Numbered from the stretch's first letter, positions 13,237-20,723 are shown. The stretch is 33,622 nucleotides of DNA from CAYVNU01 sp964453265 (GCA_964453265.1 CAYVNU010000010.1:1-33622), one strand, 5' to 3'. Translations and numbers: made by a program. Notes: generated from the letters alone by a model not told the origin.

Positions 13237-13923
13237 TTAATTTAAAAACTTAAAGGTAGAAAGGATTTGATCAATTATTTGCTGGGTTTTTTCCGAATTA
13301 TTATCATAATATTGATAATATACAAATCCTAAAAACTTATCTTGGTACCTAATGAAATAATAAATATCCCCTACTGCTTCAAAGTTATTTTGTAATAAAT
13401 AAAATTCATTACCTGAAACATTAACCTTTTTTAAATTCGATATTTTTATGGAAGTCTCTGTACTAAAACCAGCCCCAGTATACTTAAATTCTTCAGGTAG
13501 TAGTCCAAGCGTCTTAAAATAAAAACAGTCCGTATTATTGGCCTTTTCTTTTACGCATTGTTCTATTTTTGATGATGGTAAAAATAAATTCTGAGCAATA
13601 TTCCAATCTTGCGGGTATTTAAACTCAAAACCATACTCCTTATTTGTATAAGTATGCCAGTCTTTAAGTTCGGAAGTCTGCGACATCTCCTTAAAAGGAG
13701 AGGGGGCGTGATGTTTAAAATTCGCCCCAGGGATTAAACTATTTATTTCGTCTTCAAGACCTTGGTTAAAGGCTGCCCAAACTAAAAGGCCTCCGACCAG
13801 CGCGGAAAGGACAGCAATTATAACTATTGGCCAAAAAGACTTAAAGTGGCGCTTGTGAAGCTTGGGAACCTGAGAAAATGGTGTTTGTTGATTTTGCTTT
13901 TCCAACTCTTTGGGAATATCCAT
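13237..13923 (-). CDS. Membrane-anchored extracytoplasmic protein with PsbP-like motif
   Basis: 228 residues: a cytoplasmic basic N terminus, one membrane segment (about 31-52) and an outward domain. The domain opens with TYTNKEYGFEFKYPQDW (91-107), a signature common to many small extracytoplasmic lipoproteins and PsbP-like folds in Patescibacteria and Gram-positives. Ligand unknown. Residues around 72-80 (HAPSPFKEM) are encoded by a small palindromic element (TCTCCTT/AAGGAGA at 13686-13701), so the linker between membrane segment and domain seems to have taken up a repeat in frame. Confidence 0.65.
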   Translation of the reverse strand: MDIPKELEKQNQQTPFSQVPKLHKRHFKSFWPIVIIAVLSALVGGLLVWAAFNQGLEDEINSLIPGANFKHHAPSPFKEMSQTSELKDWHTYTNKEYGFEFKYPQDWNIAQNLFLPSSKIEQCVKEKANNTDCFYFKTLGLLPEEFKYTGAGFSTETSIKISNLKKVNVSGNEFYLLQNNFEAVGDIYYFIRYQDKFLGFVYYQYYDNNSEKTQQIIDQILSTFKFLN

Positions 13924-13941
13924 ACTTTATAAACTAAGCTG

Positions 13942-14361
13942 CTAAGCCAGTAAATTTAAATTATAATCCGGATTGTTTTTGCGCTCCATTTTTCCATCAA
14001 GTTTAATTAAATGGATTTCACAAGTGGCTAAAGTTTCTATTTTAAAAACATGCCCTCCCAGCATAGTAAAATCCGTGGCGCTAAAACTGCCGTGCGCGTG
14101 AATAGCCGGCTTGTCTTCCAGTAAAGCCAAGTTTCCTGTTAAAGAAACTATTTCATAATTTTCCCTGTAAGGTTTTTTCCTATACTCTTTTAAAAATGGG
14201 TTAAAATAACCAATTTCCACCATGCTGCAGGTGCCGAGTCCCGTAAATGTTGCCGCGCTAACGTTATTTTTCAAAGCAAAATCACTAAGCCCGGCAAAAA
14301 TTTCTTCGCCTTTGTCAAAACGCAAAACAAAACGACGGTTGTCTTGTAAAATAATTTTCAT
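13942..14361 (-). CDS. PPC/DUF296-domain protein
   Basis: About 139 residues from the ATG at 14361, which fits the family N terminus (MKIILQDNRRFVLRFDKGEEI). PPC domains form trimers and were named for plant and prokaryote conserved proteins; in bacteria they occur alone. Seen are AATFTGLGTCSMVEIGYFN, the HAHGSFS metal-binding-like histidine pair and MLGGHVF. Sometimes annotated as DNA-binding because plant AT-hook proteins carry it, but no AT hook is present here. Lies directly downstream of the response regulator gene. Confidence 0.85.
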   Translation of the reverse strand: MKIILQDNRRFVLRFDKGEEIFAGLSDFALKNNVSAATFTGLGTCSMVEIGYFNPFLKEYRKKPYRENYEIVSLTGNLALLEDKPAIHAHGSFSATDFTMLGGHVFKIETLATCEIHLIKLDGKMERKNNPDYNLNLLA

Positions 14362-14418
14362 AGTTGTAATCCTAATCCCCGAATGCATACGAATGCCCCT
14401 AATATCATTCGGATTGAT

Positions 14419-14802
14419 TTACGCCAGTCGGACGTTTCTGGCTAATACGTCTTTAACTTTTTGAATAATGTCGTCTACCGATTGGTCAGATTTAAGCAAA
14501 TAGTCGACAGCACCAGCTTCAACAATTTTAGAAATAGTTTCTACATCGCCAATGTTGGTTAAAACAATTACCGGAATTTTTGCGGTTTCCGGATTAGCTT
14601 TTATTTCCCACAACACGGAAATGCCGTCTAGTTTTGGCATCATTATATCTAACAGCATTATATCCGGCTTAATTTCTTTGGCTTTAGCCACGGCTTCTTC
14701 TCCGTCGTAAGCCGGTGTTGGCTCATAACCGTTCTGCTTAAGCGCGTCGCAAAGGGAGTTGGAAATCAACTTGTCGTCCTCTGCCAGTAAAATTTTTGTC
14801 AT
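14419..14802 (-). CDS. Single-domain response regulator (CheY-like)
   Basis: 127 residues made only of a receiver domain: acidic pocket Glu8-Asp9-Asp10, phosphoacceptor Asp52 in LLDIMMPKLDG, Thr82 in VIVLTN and Lys104 in YLLKSDQS. There is no output domain, so it must act by protein contact or as a phosphorelay carrier. It follows the histidine kinase gene by 13 bases and is surely its partner. Confidence 0.93.
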   Translation of the reverse strand: MTKILLAEDDKLISNSLCDALKQNGYEPTPAYDGEEAVAKAKEIKPDIMLLDIMMPKLDGISVLWEIKANPETAKIPVIVLTNIGDVETISKIVEAGAVDYLLKSDQSVDDIIQKVKDVLARNVRLA

Positions 14803-14815
14803 ATTATTTACTTAA

Positions 14816-16513
14816 TTATTTAGTGATTAATTTTTCGCCTAATGGCAATGAAAAATAAAAAGTACTACCTAAATTTTCACCGGCCGACTCAGCCCAAATT
14901 TTTCCGTTGTGAGAATCTATAATGCCTTTACTAACCACCAAGCCCAGCCCTGTGCCTTTTCTAGATTTATCAAAACTTTTTAACTGCTTAAACTTGCTAA
15001 ACAAATCCCCCAAATCTTCTCGGGCAATGCCAATCCCCGTATCTTTAACCGAAACAACCAGTTGCTGCCCGCCCGGGTCTGAACTTACATTTAATTGAAT
15101 CTGGCCGGCATCGGAATATTTAATCGCATTGCTAATTAAATTGCCCAAAACCTGAGAAATTCTCACACGGTCAAACTTCAGTTTAAACTTTTCGGGCGCT
15201 GTTACTTCTAAGGCCAAATGTTTGGCTCCGGCCTGCGGAGTAAAGGCTTTTACCTGCTCTTTTACTACTTCTACTATATCATATTCCTGCAAATTAAGCT
15301 CAAATTTACCGGCTTCAATTTTAGCCACATCTAACAAATCATTAACTAATTCTAACATATTGTTAGATGCCGTCTCAATAGTAACAACAGTGTCTTTTAT
15401 TTTAGCCTGGTCCATACCCGGCTGCGAGGCTGATAAATTTTTTATTAAGCTTTCCGAAGACCAGCGCACTGCCGTTAAAGGCGCCCGAAGTTCATGCACC
15501 ATCATGGCTGTAAATTCCTGACGTAATTTTTCTAAAGATTTTTCAGTGGTTATATCGTGGAAAACCACGCTCGCGCCAATTTTTTCTGCATTATCGTTCT
15601 TAACCGGAGTTACGGTTAATTCCAAAGCTTTGTTTTTTAAAATTACTTCCGGCACCACCACGGCCTTGTCTTCCGCCAGTGCCTGTTCAATTTTTGTGCG
15701 AATGTCCACTTTGCCGGCCAAACTGTCTACAATATCGAACATGCTTAATTTTTTTTCTAAAAAGACTTTTGGATTCATTTCCAAAATTGTTATAACCGCC
15801 GGATTGTAAACCAGCAAATTCCCTTCGAGACCCACAGTTATAACACCGTCAGACAAAGAATAAATAACCGCGGACAGCTTGCCTTTTTCACTGGCTAAAA
15901 TCGCCTGCAGTTTGGAAACCGCGGTAGCTGCCTGGTTAGTAATGGCGTACAAAATAGAAGCCTGTTCGTCGCCGTACCTGCCTTTGTCAGAAGATGCCAC
16001 AGTAATTAGCCCGACTAATTTACCCGAAATAACAACCGGCAAATTAAAAAAAGACTCCACCTTAACTTTTAAGTTGTCGTCTAAAATATTGCCGGTAACG
16101 CTTTCATCTAATTTTTTTGCTTCTACGGTTTTGTTCAAAATCGCTCCGTAAGAAAGCATCATTTTTTCTTTAACCTGGTCTAAAAAAACATGATTAACCG
16201 TATTCTCCACGTGGCATTTAAAAACAACTCGGCCGCTTTCCTCTAAAACCATATAAGAAACCGTATCGTATTCCAGCAAATTTCCGAGCGAACTAGTAAT
16301 AATATCTACTATTTTGTTGGTATCTAGTGAATAACCAATTCTCTCGCTAATTTCTTTTAAAACCTGGGCTTGATAGACTTTTTGCTGAAGTTCCAGCGAC
16401 CTGCCGGCTTTGTCGCTAAGCAGCCTTCTTTCTTTAATTGACGAATAAATATAGCCACTAACCACAACGGCCAGCATTATAAAGTCTATAACTAATAGGA
16501 TGTTTATGATCAT
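14816..16513 (-). CDS. Membrane-bound sensor histidine kinase (GAF-PAS-HisKA-HATPase)
   Basis: 565 residues. One N-terminal membrane segment (about 3-25), a coiled linker, a GAF domain (about 60-200), a PAS domain (about 210-325, with GVITVGLEGNLLVYNPA), then HisKA with phosphoacceptor His340 in MMVHELRAPLTAVRW and the ATPase with Asn462 (LISNAIKYSD), Asp491 (VKDTGIGI) and the GTGLGLVVSKGI lid. Autophosphorylates on His340 and passes phosphate to the regulator encoded next. With almost nothing outside the membrane it should sense a cytoplasmic or membrane signal through GAF/PAS. Confidence 0.94.
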   Translation of the reverse strand: MIINILLVIDFIMLAVVVSGYIYSSIKERRLLSDKAGRSLELQQKVYQAQVLKEISERIGYSLDTNKIVDIITSSLGNLLEYDTVSYMVLEESGRVVFKCHVENTVNHVFLDQVKEKMMLSYGAILNKTVEAKKLDESVTGNILDDNLKVKVESFFNLPVVISGKLVGLITVASSDKGRYGDEQASILYAITNQAATAVSKLQAILASEKGKLSAVIYSLSDGVITVGLEGNLLVYNPAVITILEMNPKVFLEKKLSMFDIVDSLAGKVDIRTKIEQALAEDKAVVVPEVILKNKALELTVTPVKNDNAEKIGASVVFHDITTEKSLEKLRQEFTAMMVHELRAPLTAVRWSSESLIKNLSASQPGMDQAKIKDTVVTIETASNNMLELVNDLLDVAKIEAGKFELNLQEYDIVEVVKEQVKAFTPQAGAKHLALEVTAPEKFKLKFDRVRISQVLGNLISNAIKYSDAGQIQLNVSSDPGGQQLVVSVKDTGIGIAREDLGDLFSKFKQLKSFDKSRKGTGLGLVVSKGIIDSHNGKIWAESAGENLGSTFYFSLPLGEKLITK

Positions 16514-16549
16514 TTTTATTTTATCGACCCGAATTCCAGTAATATCAGT

Positions 16550-16578
16550 CTAAAATAAACCGAATTTAAATTATTCGG
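16550..16578 (-). terminator. Probable leftward terminator
   Basis: CCGAAT and ATTCGG (16560-16565, 16573-16578) form a stem followed on the minus strand by TTTATTTT, 14 bases after the stop codon of the 88-residue gene. Confidence 0.55.
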
Positions 16579-16591
16579 AGATTCGATTTTT

Positions 16592-16858
16592 TTATAACCC
16601 CTTCATGCTCGGATATTTTTCAAGCAGGCTATTTAGGGTCATTTGGGCAATTTGTCCGGACAGCGCCATGTATTCGTTGGCAACACCCTTAAGCACCATA
16701 GCCGGATCGCCATCCATATCCAGCACTGTGCCGTCGTCAGTTACTTTAACACCCGGGACTTTTCTAGCTTTATCGAGTGCGATATTGGGACCTAAGACCA
16801 CCATTTGCTTTTGAATTAAATCCGTAAGCATTTTTTTGTATTCATTTTGGTCTGGCAT
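16592..16858 (-). CDS. Small conserved-looking cytoplasmic protein of unknown function
   Basis: 88 residues, not recognised. It is predicted helical at both ends (EYKKMLTDLIQKQMVVLGPNIALDKAR and ANEYMALSGQIAQMTLNSLLE regions, quoted only in part) with a short strand-turn-strand VTDDGTVLDMDGDPAM in the middle. No membrane segment or cysteine. It lies upstream of the kinase gene, separated by a likely terminator, and downstream of a palindromic element. Confidence 0.6.
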   Translation of the reverse strand: MPDQNEYKKMLTDLIQKQMVVLGPNIALDKARKVPGVKVTDDGTVLDMDGDPAMVLKGVANEYMALSGQIAQMTLNSLLEKYPSMKGL

Positions 16859-16881
16859 TTTTTATTTCCTTAACTCTTTCC

Positions 16882-16931
16882 GTATAACCCCTTTTCAAAG
16901 TCTTTGAAAAGGTTAGGAAGAGGTTGATGAT
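16882..16931. repeat. Palindromic element between gene 16858 and the PIN toxin
   Basis: CCTTTTCAAAG and CTTTGAAAAGG (16890-16900, 16902-16912) are a perfect 11-bp inverted repeat with one central base, followed by TTAGGAAGAGGTTG. Architecture (stem plus C/T-rich tail on the minus strand) recalls the elements at 12124 and 12546. Confidence 0.65.
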
Positions 16932-16965
16932 TTTAAAATTAAGATAATTTATTATACCATATTTA

Positions 16966-17364
16966 TTACAACTTTTCCAAAAACTTCGCCGGAGTAATAA
17001 TTTCGCTTTTTAAAACCTCGTTAAAGCCTAAAATCTTTTTATCCCCTGTAATTAAAAAATCCGCCTGCCCGGCTAAGGCTGTGCCTAAAATAGGCCAGTC
17101 ATTTGGTTCAATTTTAGTGTTGCTAAAAGGCAGAGGATGGACTAAGTTAGCGTCTTGTGCAATAAAATTAACTACGGGCAAAATTTCTCTTTCTTGAAAT
17201 TTCAGCTTATTTTTTGCAATCCTAGCAAATTCATTTAAAATATATTCCGAAGTTACCAAAATACATTTTCCTTCCACCCAGGCATCATAAACCTTGCCCG
17301 CTACACCTTTGGGAGTAGCAAAAGCGGAAATTAAAATATTTGTGTCAAAAACCACCCGCAACAT
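16966..17364 (-). CDS. PIN-domain toxin, VapC-like ribonuclease
   Basis: 132 residues of a COG1569-type PIN domain. Acidic metal-binding residues: Asp7 in VVFDTNILISAF, Glu45 in YILNEFARI, Asp89 in EPNDWPIL and Asp102/Asp108 in ADFLITGDKKIL. Such enzymes cut RNA and are held in check by a cognate antitoxin. The ribbon-helix-helix gene ends 4 bases upstream, giving a standard antitoxin-first operon. Confidence 0.9.
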   Translation of the reverse strand: MLRVVFDTNILISAFATPKGVAGKVYDAWVEGKCILVTSEYILNEFARIAKNKLKFQEREILPVVNFIAQDANLVHPLPFSNTKIEPNDWPILGTALAGQADFLITGDKKILGFNEVLKSEIITPAKFLEKL

Positions 17365-17368
17365 ATTT

Positions 17369-17608
17369 TTATTTTCTTACTTGTCTTACGACTTTTACAG
17401 CATCTTGCAAACTCTTAATACCGGCATTTTTTGCTCGTTTTGAAAATTCCCCTCGAAATGAGTTCATTCCACTCAAAGCAATCTGCCGGCGCAATACACC
17501 TCTTACGTACTCCGAACGCGTCATATTCTCTCTTTTAGCCGCTTTATTAATTTCCCGAGCCATTTCCTTTGGTAAAGAAATAGGCATAATTGTGGTTACA
17601 GATGGCAT
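17369..17608 (-). CDS. Ribbon-helix-helix antitoxin
   Basis: 79 residues. An N-terminal strand (TTIMPISLPKEM) followed by two helices with NMTRSEYVRGVLRR matches the CopG/Arc-type ribbon-helix-helix fold; the C-terminal part (GEFSKRAKNAGIKSLQDA) should wrap the PIN toxin. Dimers normally bind short repeated operators and repress the operon, and three perfect decamers sit 6 bases before the start codon. Confidence 0.85.
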   Translation of the reverse strand: MPSVTTIMPISLPKEMAREINKAAKRENMTRSEYVRGVLRRQIALSGMNSFRGEFSKRAKNAGIKSLQDAVKVVRQVRK

Positions 17609-17614
17609 ATATAG

Positions 17615-17644
17615 TTTAATAATATTTAATAATATTTAATAATA
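17615..17644 (-). promoter_or_regulatory. Three-decamer operator of the toxin-antitoxin operon
   Basis: TTTAATAATA occurs three times in perfect tandem (30 bases). The 10-base spacing places copies on one face of the helix, as needed for cooperative binding of ribbon-helix-helix dimers. The nearest -10-like sequence (TATAGTATATTATT, minus strand) overlaps it. Confidence 0.65.
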
Positions 17645-17646
17645 TA

Positions 17647-17781
17647 CTATAAATATAAAAAATAATCAAGATTATTTTTTAAAACTCCTCCCCCGACCTT
17701 ATACAAAAATCCGCGTCTTTTTCGACTTCTTTCACTCTCCCCCGCCCAAAACTTAGTATTGTGGCGGGCAAGCAAACTCAT
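17647..17781 (-). CDS. Possible 44-residue ORF adjoining the dinB stop codon
   Basis: The ATG at 17781 directly follows the dinB TAG and opens a frame to a TAG at 17647-17649: a basic product beginning MSLLARHNTKFWAGESE, then SRKRRGFLYKVGGG, ending in an AT-rich tail. The first 100 bases are more G/C-rich than ordinary spacers here. A different frame of the same stretch reads FGRGRVKEVEKDADF, resembling the dinB C terminus (FGRVKEV), so this may instead be a decayed duplication. Weak call. Confidence 0.2.
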   Translation of the reverse strand: MSLLARHNTKFWAGESERSRKRRGFLYKVGGGVLKNNLDYFLYL

Positions 17782-19152
17782 CTAAACTTCCTTCACCCTC
17801 CCAAACCCTACACTGTCTCTAAAAACTTTCCCGGCCTTTAAAACCGGTGCGTAGGAGAGGGTAAATTTACCATATTTGGCATTTATAACATCTACCGCGC
17901 GGGTAAGCGAAGCTTTGGCAGTTTGCTTTTTAAACAGCGACTGCTGTAAAACAAAAGGCTTAAGTCCGGCAATAGTCACGCCTATAAGTTTACAATCCGC
18001 GATGATTTTATTTATATCAGGATAATTCTTTATTATGTGTCTGCTTTCCCAAAATAAATCTCTGGCATCAAAAATATCACTCGATAACTTTACAGAATGT
18101 CCGTAAGAATTATAATTACCGTCGCGCACATACGCCACCACAATATTCCCCATTAACTTTTTTCTTCTCAGCCTCTCCCCCACCATTTCACAAAGTTTGT
18201 ACAAAACCGGCTCAAAAAATTCTGGCTTTCGGTATTCCTTAGGTAGGGTGTACATATGGCCGATTGATTTAATAGATTCATCAAAACTAACTTTAGCTTT
18301 CCAGCTGCCGCTTAATTGCCCCATATGGTGTAAATGATAACCGTTTATACCAAACGCGCATACCAATTTACTTAAAGGATAATCCCTTAAATCTTTTAGG
18401 GTTTTTATACCAAGCGCGTTTAGCCTTTTCTCCTGGCGTTTGGCTATGCCCGGGATGTCGGTGAGTTTAAGACGGGTATATAAGTCATTTTTAGATAAAC
18501 TTAAAAATGCAAAATGATGAATGCAAAATGATGAATCACTGCAGCTACATTCTTCATTCTGCATTTTACATTCTTCATTTGCTACCACAACTATTCCATC
18601 TGGCTTTTTTAAGTCACTCGCTATTTTTGCCAATAGTTTATTTTCCGCAATGCCAATTGAGCAAGTTAAATAGTCCCCAACCTCGGTCTTCATTCGTTTT
18701 TTTATTTCTATAGCCACCCTAACCGCTTCCTCCCATGGATTTAACTTTAAATATTGGTTATTAGGTATTGAGTATTTATTTGGTTCTTGGAATTTGGTTC
18801 TTGGAACTTCGACATTACATATTTTACTAATGTCGGCATACGCCTCGTCTATGCTTGCCGGCTCTACAAAATTACTATACTCCCGTAAAACTAATAAAAA
18901 GCGTCTATGGTATTCACGATAAGCGTCCGCGCGGGTATGCACGAGAATTATTTTCGGATAAAGCTTTTTTGCCTCCCAAACCGGCGTACCGGTTTTTATA
19001 CCCCAGCGCTTAGCCTCTATGCTAGCAGCAATAATAATTCCCCCCAAATGCTCGCACACGCCCAAAACCTTGCCGCGATATTGCGGATTATCCTGCTGCT
19101 CCACCGAAGCAAAATAGCTATTCATATCTAAATGAATAATAACCGCTGTCAT
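17782..19152 (-). CDS. dinB: Y-family DNA polymerase IV with two repeat-derived insertions
   Basis: Translesion DNA polymerase. Catalytic residues are Asp9 in IIHLDMNSYFASVE and Asp102-Glu103 in PASIDEAYAD; CSIGIAENKLLAKIASDLKKPDG (about 164-186, partly quoted) and the helix-hairpin-helix LTDIPGIAKRQEKRLNALGI complete the palm and thumb. 456 residues exceeds the usual 350-400. The excess sits in two segments without family similarity: about 114-138 (VPRTKFQEPNKYSIPNNQY) and about 191-221 (NEECKMQNEECSC onward). Both are translated heptamer arrays (18752-18807, 18504-18580) in surface linkers, so the enzyme may still work. It stands alone between the toxin pair and the GNAT gene. Confidence 0.93.
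   Translation of the reverse strand: MTAVIIHLDMNSYFASVEQQDNPQYRGKVLGVCEHLGGIIIAASIEAKRWGIKTGTPVWEAKKLYPKIILVHTRADAYREYHRRFLLVLREYSNFVEPASIDEAYADISKICNVEVPRTKFQEPNKYSIPNNQYLKLNPWEEAVRVAIEIKKRMKTEVGDYLTCSIGIAENKLLAKIASDLKKPDGIVVVANEECKMQNEECSCSDSSFCIHHFAFLSLSKNDLYTRLKLTDIPGIAKRQEKRLNALGIKTLKDLRDYPLSKLVCAFGINGYHLHHMGQLSGSWKAKVSFDESIKSIGHMYTLPKEYRKPEFFEPVLYKLCEMVGERLRRKKLMGNIVVAYVRDGNYNSYGHSVKLSSDIFDARDLFWESRHIIKNYPDINKIIADCKLIGVTIAGLKPFVLQQSLFKKQTAKASLTRAVDVINAKYGKFTLSYAPVLKAGKVFRDSVGFGRVKEV
18504..18580. repeat. Two inverted heptamer arrays inserted in dinB
   Basis: The left half reads AAATGCA, AAATGAT, GAATGCA, AAATGAT, GAATCA; the right half, from 18547, is the same family in inverse orientation (CATTCTT, CATTCTG, CATTTTA, CATTCTT, CATTT). 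A central CACTGCAGCT separates them. Translated as an insertion between the palm and the helix-hairpin-helix. Confidence 0.8.
18752..18807. repeat. Eight-heptamer array inserted in dinB
   Basis: TATTGGT, TATTAGG, TATTGAG, TATTTAT, TTGGTTC, TTGGAAT, TTGGTTC and TTGGAAC are contiguous. Two sub-families meet in the middle. Translated as the first extra segment of the polymerase. Confidence 0.8.
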
Positions 19153-19302
19153 AATTGCTTATTAATAATAAATATTTAATAACCGAAAATCCGATTTTAT
19201 AGAAAGTAATATCGATTATAATTCTATGGTATACAATCGTTTACCCTATTAATTATAATATACACGACTCATAAAATTATTTCAAATACTTTTTCCATAT
19301 AC

Positions 19303-19326
19303 AAAAAAACCCACTTAAAGGGGGTT
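19303..19326 (-). terminator. Intrinsic terminator of the GNAT gene
   Basis: On the minus strand AACCC, a short CTT/AAG-containing loop and GGGTT are followed by TTTTTTG, 29 bases after the stop codon at 19355. Confidence 0.75.
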
Positions 19327-19354
19327 AAATAATTTATTTAAAAAAACTCAAAAC

Positions 19355-19741
19355 TTACTTGTCCAAAACTTTAAGTAAAGCAAATTTTTCTTGCTTAAAA
19401 GGCTTAAAGCCGTGTTTGCCGAATAATTTTAAAGCGCCGGTAATAGTTAAAATCTCATAAACTTTTTGTTTTTTGGCTTTTTTTATACAAGATAAAACCA
19501 ACTTAGAACCTGTCCCCTTACGTCTAAATACTTCTTTAACCACGAGACTTCTTATTTCCGCAATGCGCTTAGAATAAACTTCAAGTGCGCAACAACCCAC
19601 TATTTCTCCTAAATTTTCAGCAACAAAAAAATCCGAAAATTTCGGCAAAGGATTTTGCATTAATCTTTTCGGATCTGATTTAATTAACTTTTTTATTGAA
19701 GTATAATCTTTCTTAACTGCCTGTCGAATAACAATGTCCAT
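19355..19741 (-). CDS. GNAT-family N-acetyltransferase
   Basis: 128 residues from the ATG at 19741, which matches the family start (MDIVIRQAVKKDYTSIKKLI). The acetyl-CoA signature is EIRSLVVKEVFRRKGTGSKLV (about 68-88, only RRKGTGS being diagnostic), then LFGKHGFKPF near the end. ArgA-like and YhbS-like acetyltransferases look similar; the acceptor substrate is unknown. The start lies 2 bases after the stop of the upstream membrane protein gene, so it is the last gene of that leftward unit and is followed by a terminator. Confidence 0.85.
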   Translation of the reverse strand: MDIVIRQAVKKDYTSIKKLIKSDPKRLMQNPLPKFSDFFVAENLGEIVGCCALEVYSKRIAEIRSLVVKEVFRRKGTGSKLVLSCIKKAKKQKVYEILTITGALKLFGKHGFKPFKQEKFALLKVLDK

Positions 19742-19742
19742 G

Positions 19743-20138
19743 TTAATGGTGTCCGTGGCCATGGTGCTTAGCATGGAGTTCTTTTCTAACCTGCACATGG
19801 CGCTTTTTGTGAAAAAAGAATACTCCTAAAAGCATTACAAAATAACCCAGCCACAATTGTCTTTGAGAAAACATGGAAGTGCCTAAAAAGTTGGAAGTAA
19901 ACAGCAAGTCTGAAAATAAGTTGGTAAAAAACCAAAAAATACAGACAAAAATTGCTTCTAAATAATTTATAACCCCAAGTCTGCGGGCAAAAGCAATGCT
20001 TAAAATAAAAATAAATGCGTAATACAAAAAACCATACAGCCAATTTTCAAATCCGGTTACATTAAAAAAGAACAGTCTAATTAGAATAAATACGGCTGCC
20101 TGCAAAAATAAAATTAAAAAAAACTTTGAAAAAGTCAT
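19743..20138 (-). CDS. Four-segment membrane protein with histidine-rich tail
   Basis: Not recognised. 131 residues with about four hydrophobic segments (5-27, 33-50, 58-80, 93-110) and a cytoplasmic tail ending HAKHHGHGHH, which could bind Ni, Zn or Co ions. Its ATG overlaps the TGA of the upstream gene by 4 bases, and the GNAT gene follows by 1 base, so the three are translated together. Confidence 0.7.
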   Translation of the reverse strand: MTFSKFFLILFLQAAVFILIRLFFFNVTGFENWLYGFLYYAFIFILSIAFARRLGVINYLEAIFVCIFWFFTNLFSDLLFTSNFLGTSMFSQRQLWLGYFVMLLGVFFFHKKRHVQVRKELHAKHHGHGHH

Positions 20139-20635
20139 GCGCCTGTTTTTTTAAGCGTTTTTCTTTTAATTACTTTTTTTCTTGCAAGGGGTTTTTTCCT
20201 GGAAGAAAGTTCAGAATTTAAAGTTTTATTTAAATCTTCCAGTTGCCAAAGCTCGGTATGAATAGTTTTTTTAACTTCGGAAATTTTAGATTTTATATCT
20301 TTATAAGAAGTAGTTTTAGGCCAGTAATTCTCAGTTATGTGTCCTACTAAACCTAAATGACTACCTTCGTTATAAACTTTTTCATACCAATAAGAGCCAA
20401 CCCAAATCCCATACCATGCTCCGGCTAATAGAGTTAGCAAAAGACTAAAATAATCCCAAGCTAAAAATTCTAAATACGGCATATTAAGGGTAAAAACTTT
20501 ATTACCTGAACTTTGTAAAATTAATAAACAAAAAACAACAAGCCTGTGAATTATTAAAAACAAAAGCATGCCTAAAAGCGAACTTAAAAAAATATACAGC
20601 GACTTTTGAAAGCCATTGTTATTTTGATTAAACAT
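20135..20635 (-). CDS. Membrane protein with two hydrophobic segments and coiled basic tail
   Basis: Not recognised. 166 residues: hydrophobic segments at about 12-40 and 58-80, then a soluble part with a predicted coiled coil (IKSKISEVKKTIHTELWQL, part) and a Lys/Arg-rich end (RKKPLARKKVIKRKTLKK) that could contact nucleic acid or acidic lipid. First gene of a three-gene unit; the promoter at 20670-20698 fits. Confidence 0.65.
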   Translation of the reverse strand: MFNQNNNGFQKSLYIFLSSLLGMLLFLIIHRLVVFCLLILQSSGNKVFTLNMPYLEFLAWDYFSLLLTLLAGAWYGIWVGSYWYEKVYNEGSHLGLVGHITENYWPKTTSYKDIKSKISEVKKTIHTELWQLEDLNKTLNSELSSRKKPLARKKVIKRKTLKKTGA

Positions 20636-20669
20636 TTTATTTTGGTTTCTTATGTTTTACTTTACTACT

Positions 20670-20698
20670 ATTATGCGATATTTTTAACAAAAAAACAA
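20670..20698 (-). promoter_or_regulatory. Promoter of the membrane-protein unit
   Basis: On the minus strand TTGTTT (20698-20693), 17 bases and CATAAT (20675-20670). Each box is close to consensus; the start of transcription would lie about 28 bases before the ATG. Confidence 0.55.
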
Positions 20699-20705
20699 GT
20701 AAAGT

Positions 20706-20714
20706 TGTGGATAA
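20706..20714 (-). other. Single perfect DnaA box
   Basis: TTATCCACA on the minus strand just after the mreB stop codon matches the consensus DnaA box exactly. It is isolated; no cluster or AT-rich unwinding region with further boxes accompanies it. Confidence 0.5.
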
Positions 20715-20723
20715 CACTTATAT

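Noticed and set aside
14371..14417. Inverted AATCC/GGATT pair between the response regulator and PPC genes as an operator
   Set aside because: Arms differ in length and no regulator or repeat of the motif supports it; it may be another small palindromic repeat.
19200..19245. CGATT...AATCG inverted pair upstream of dinB as an SOS operator
   Set aside because: The arms are only 5 bases, match no known LexA box and lie in an AT-rich spacer.
20706..20714. DnaA box suggesting a replication origin
   Set aside because: Only one perfect box is present, with no cluster, no dnaA/dnaN neighbours and no unwinding region, so an origin cannot be supported.
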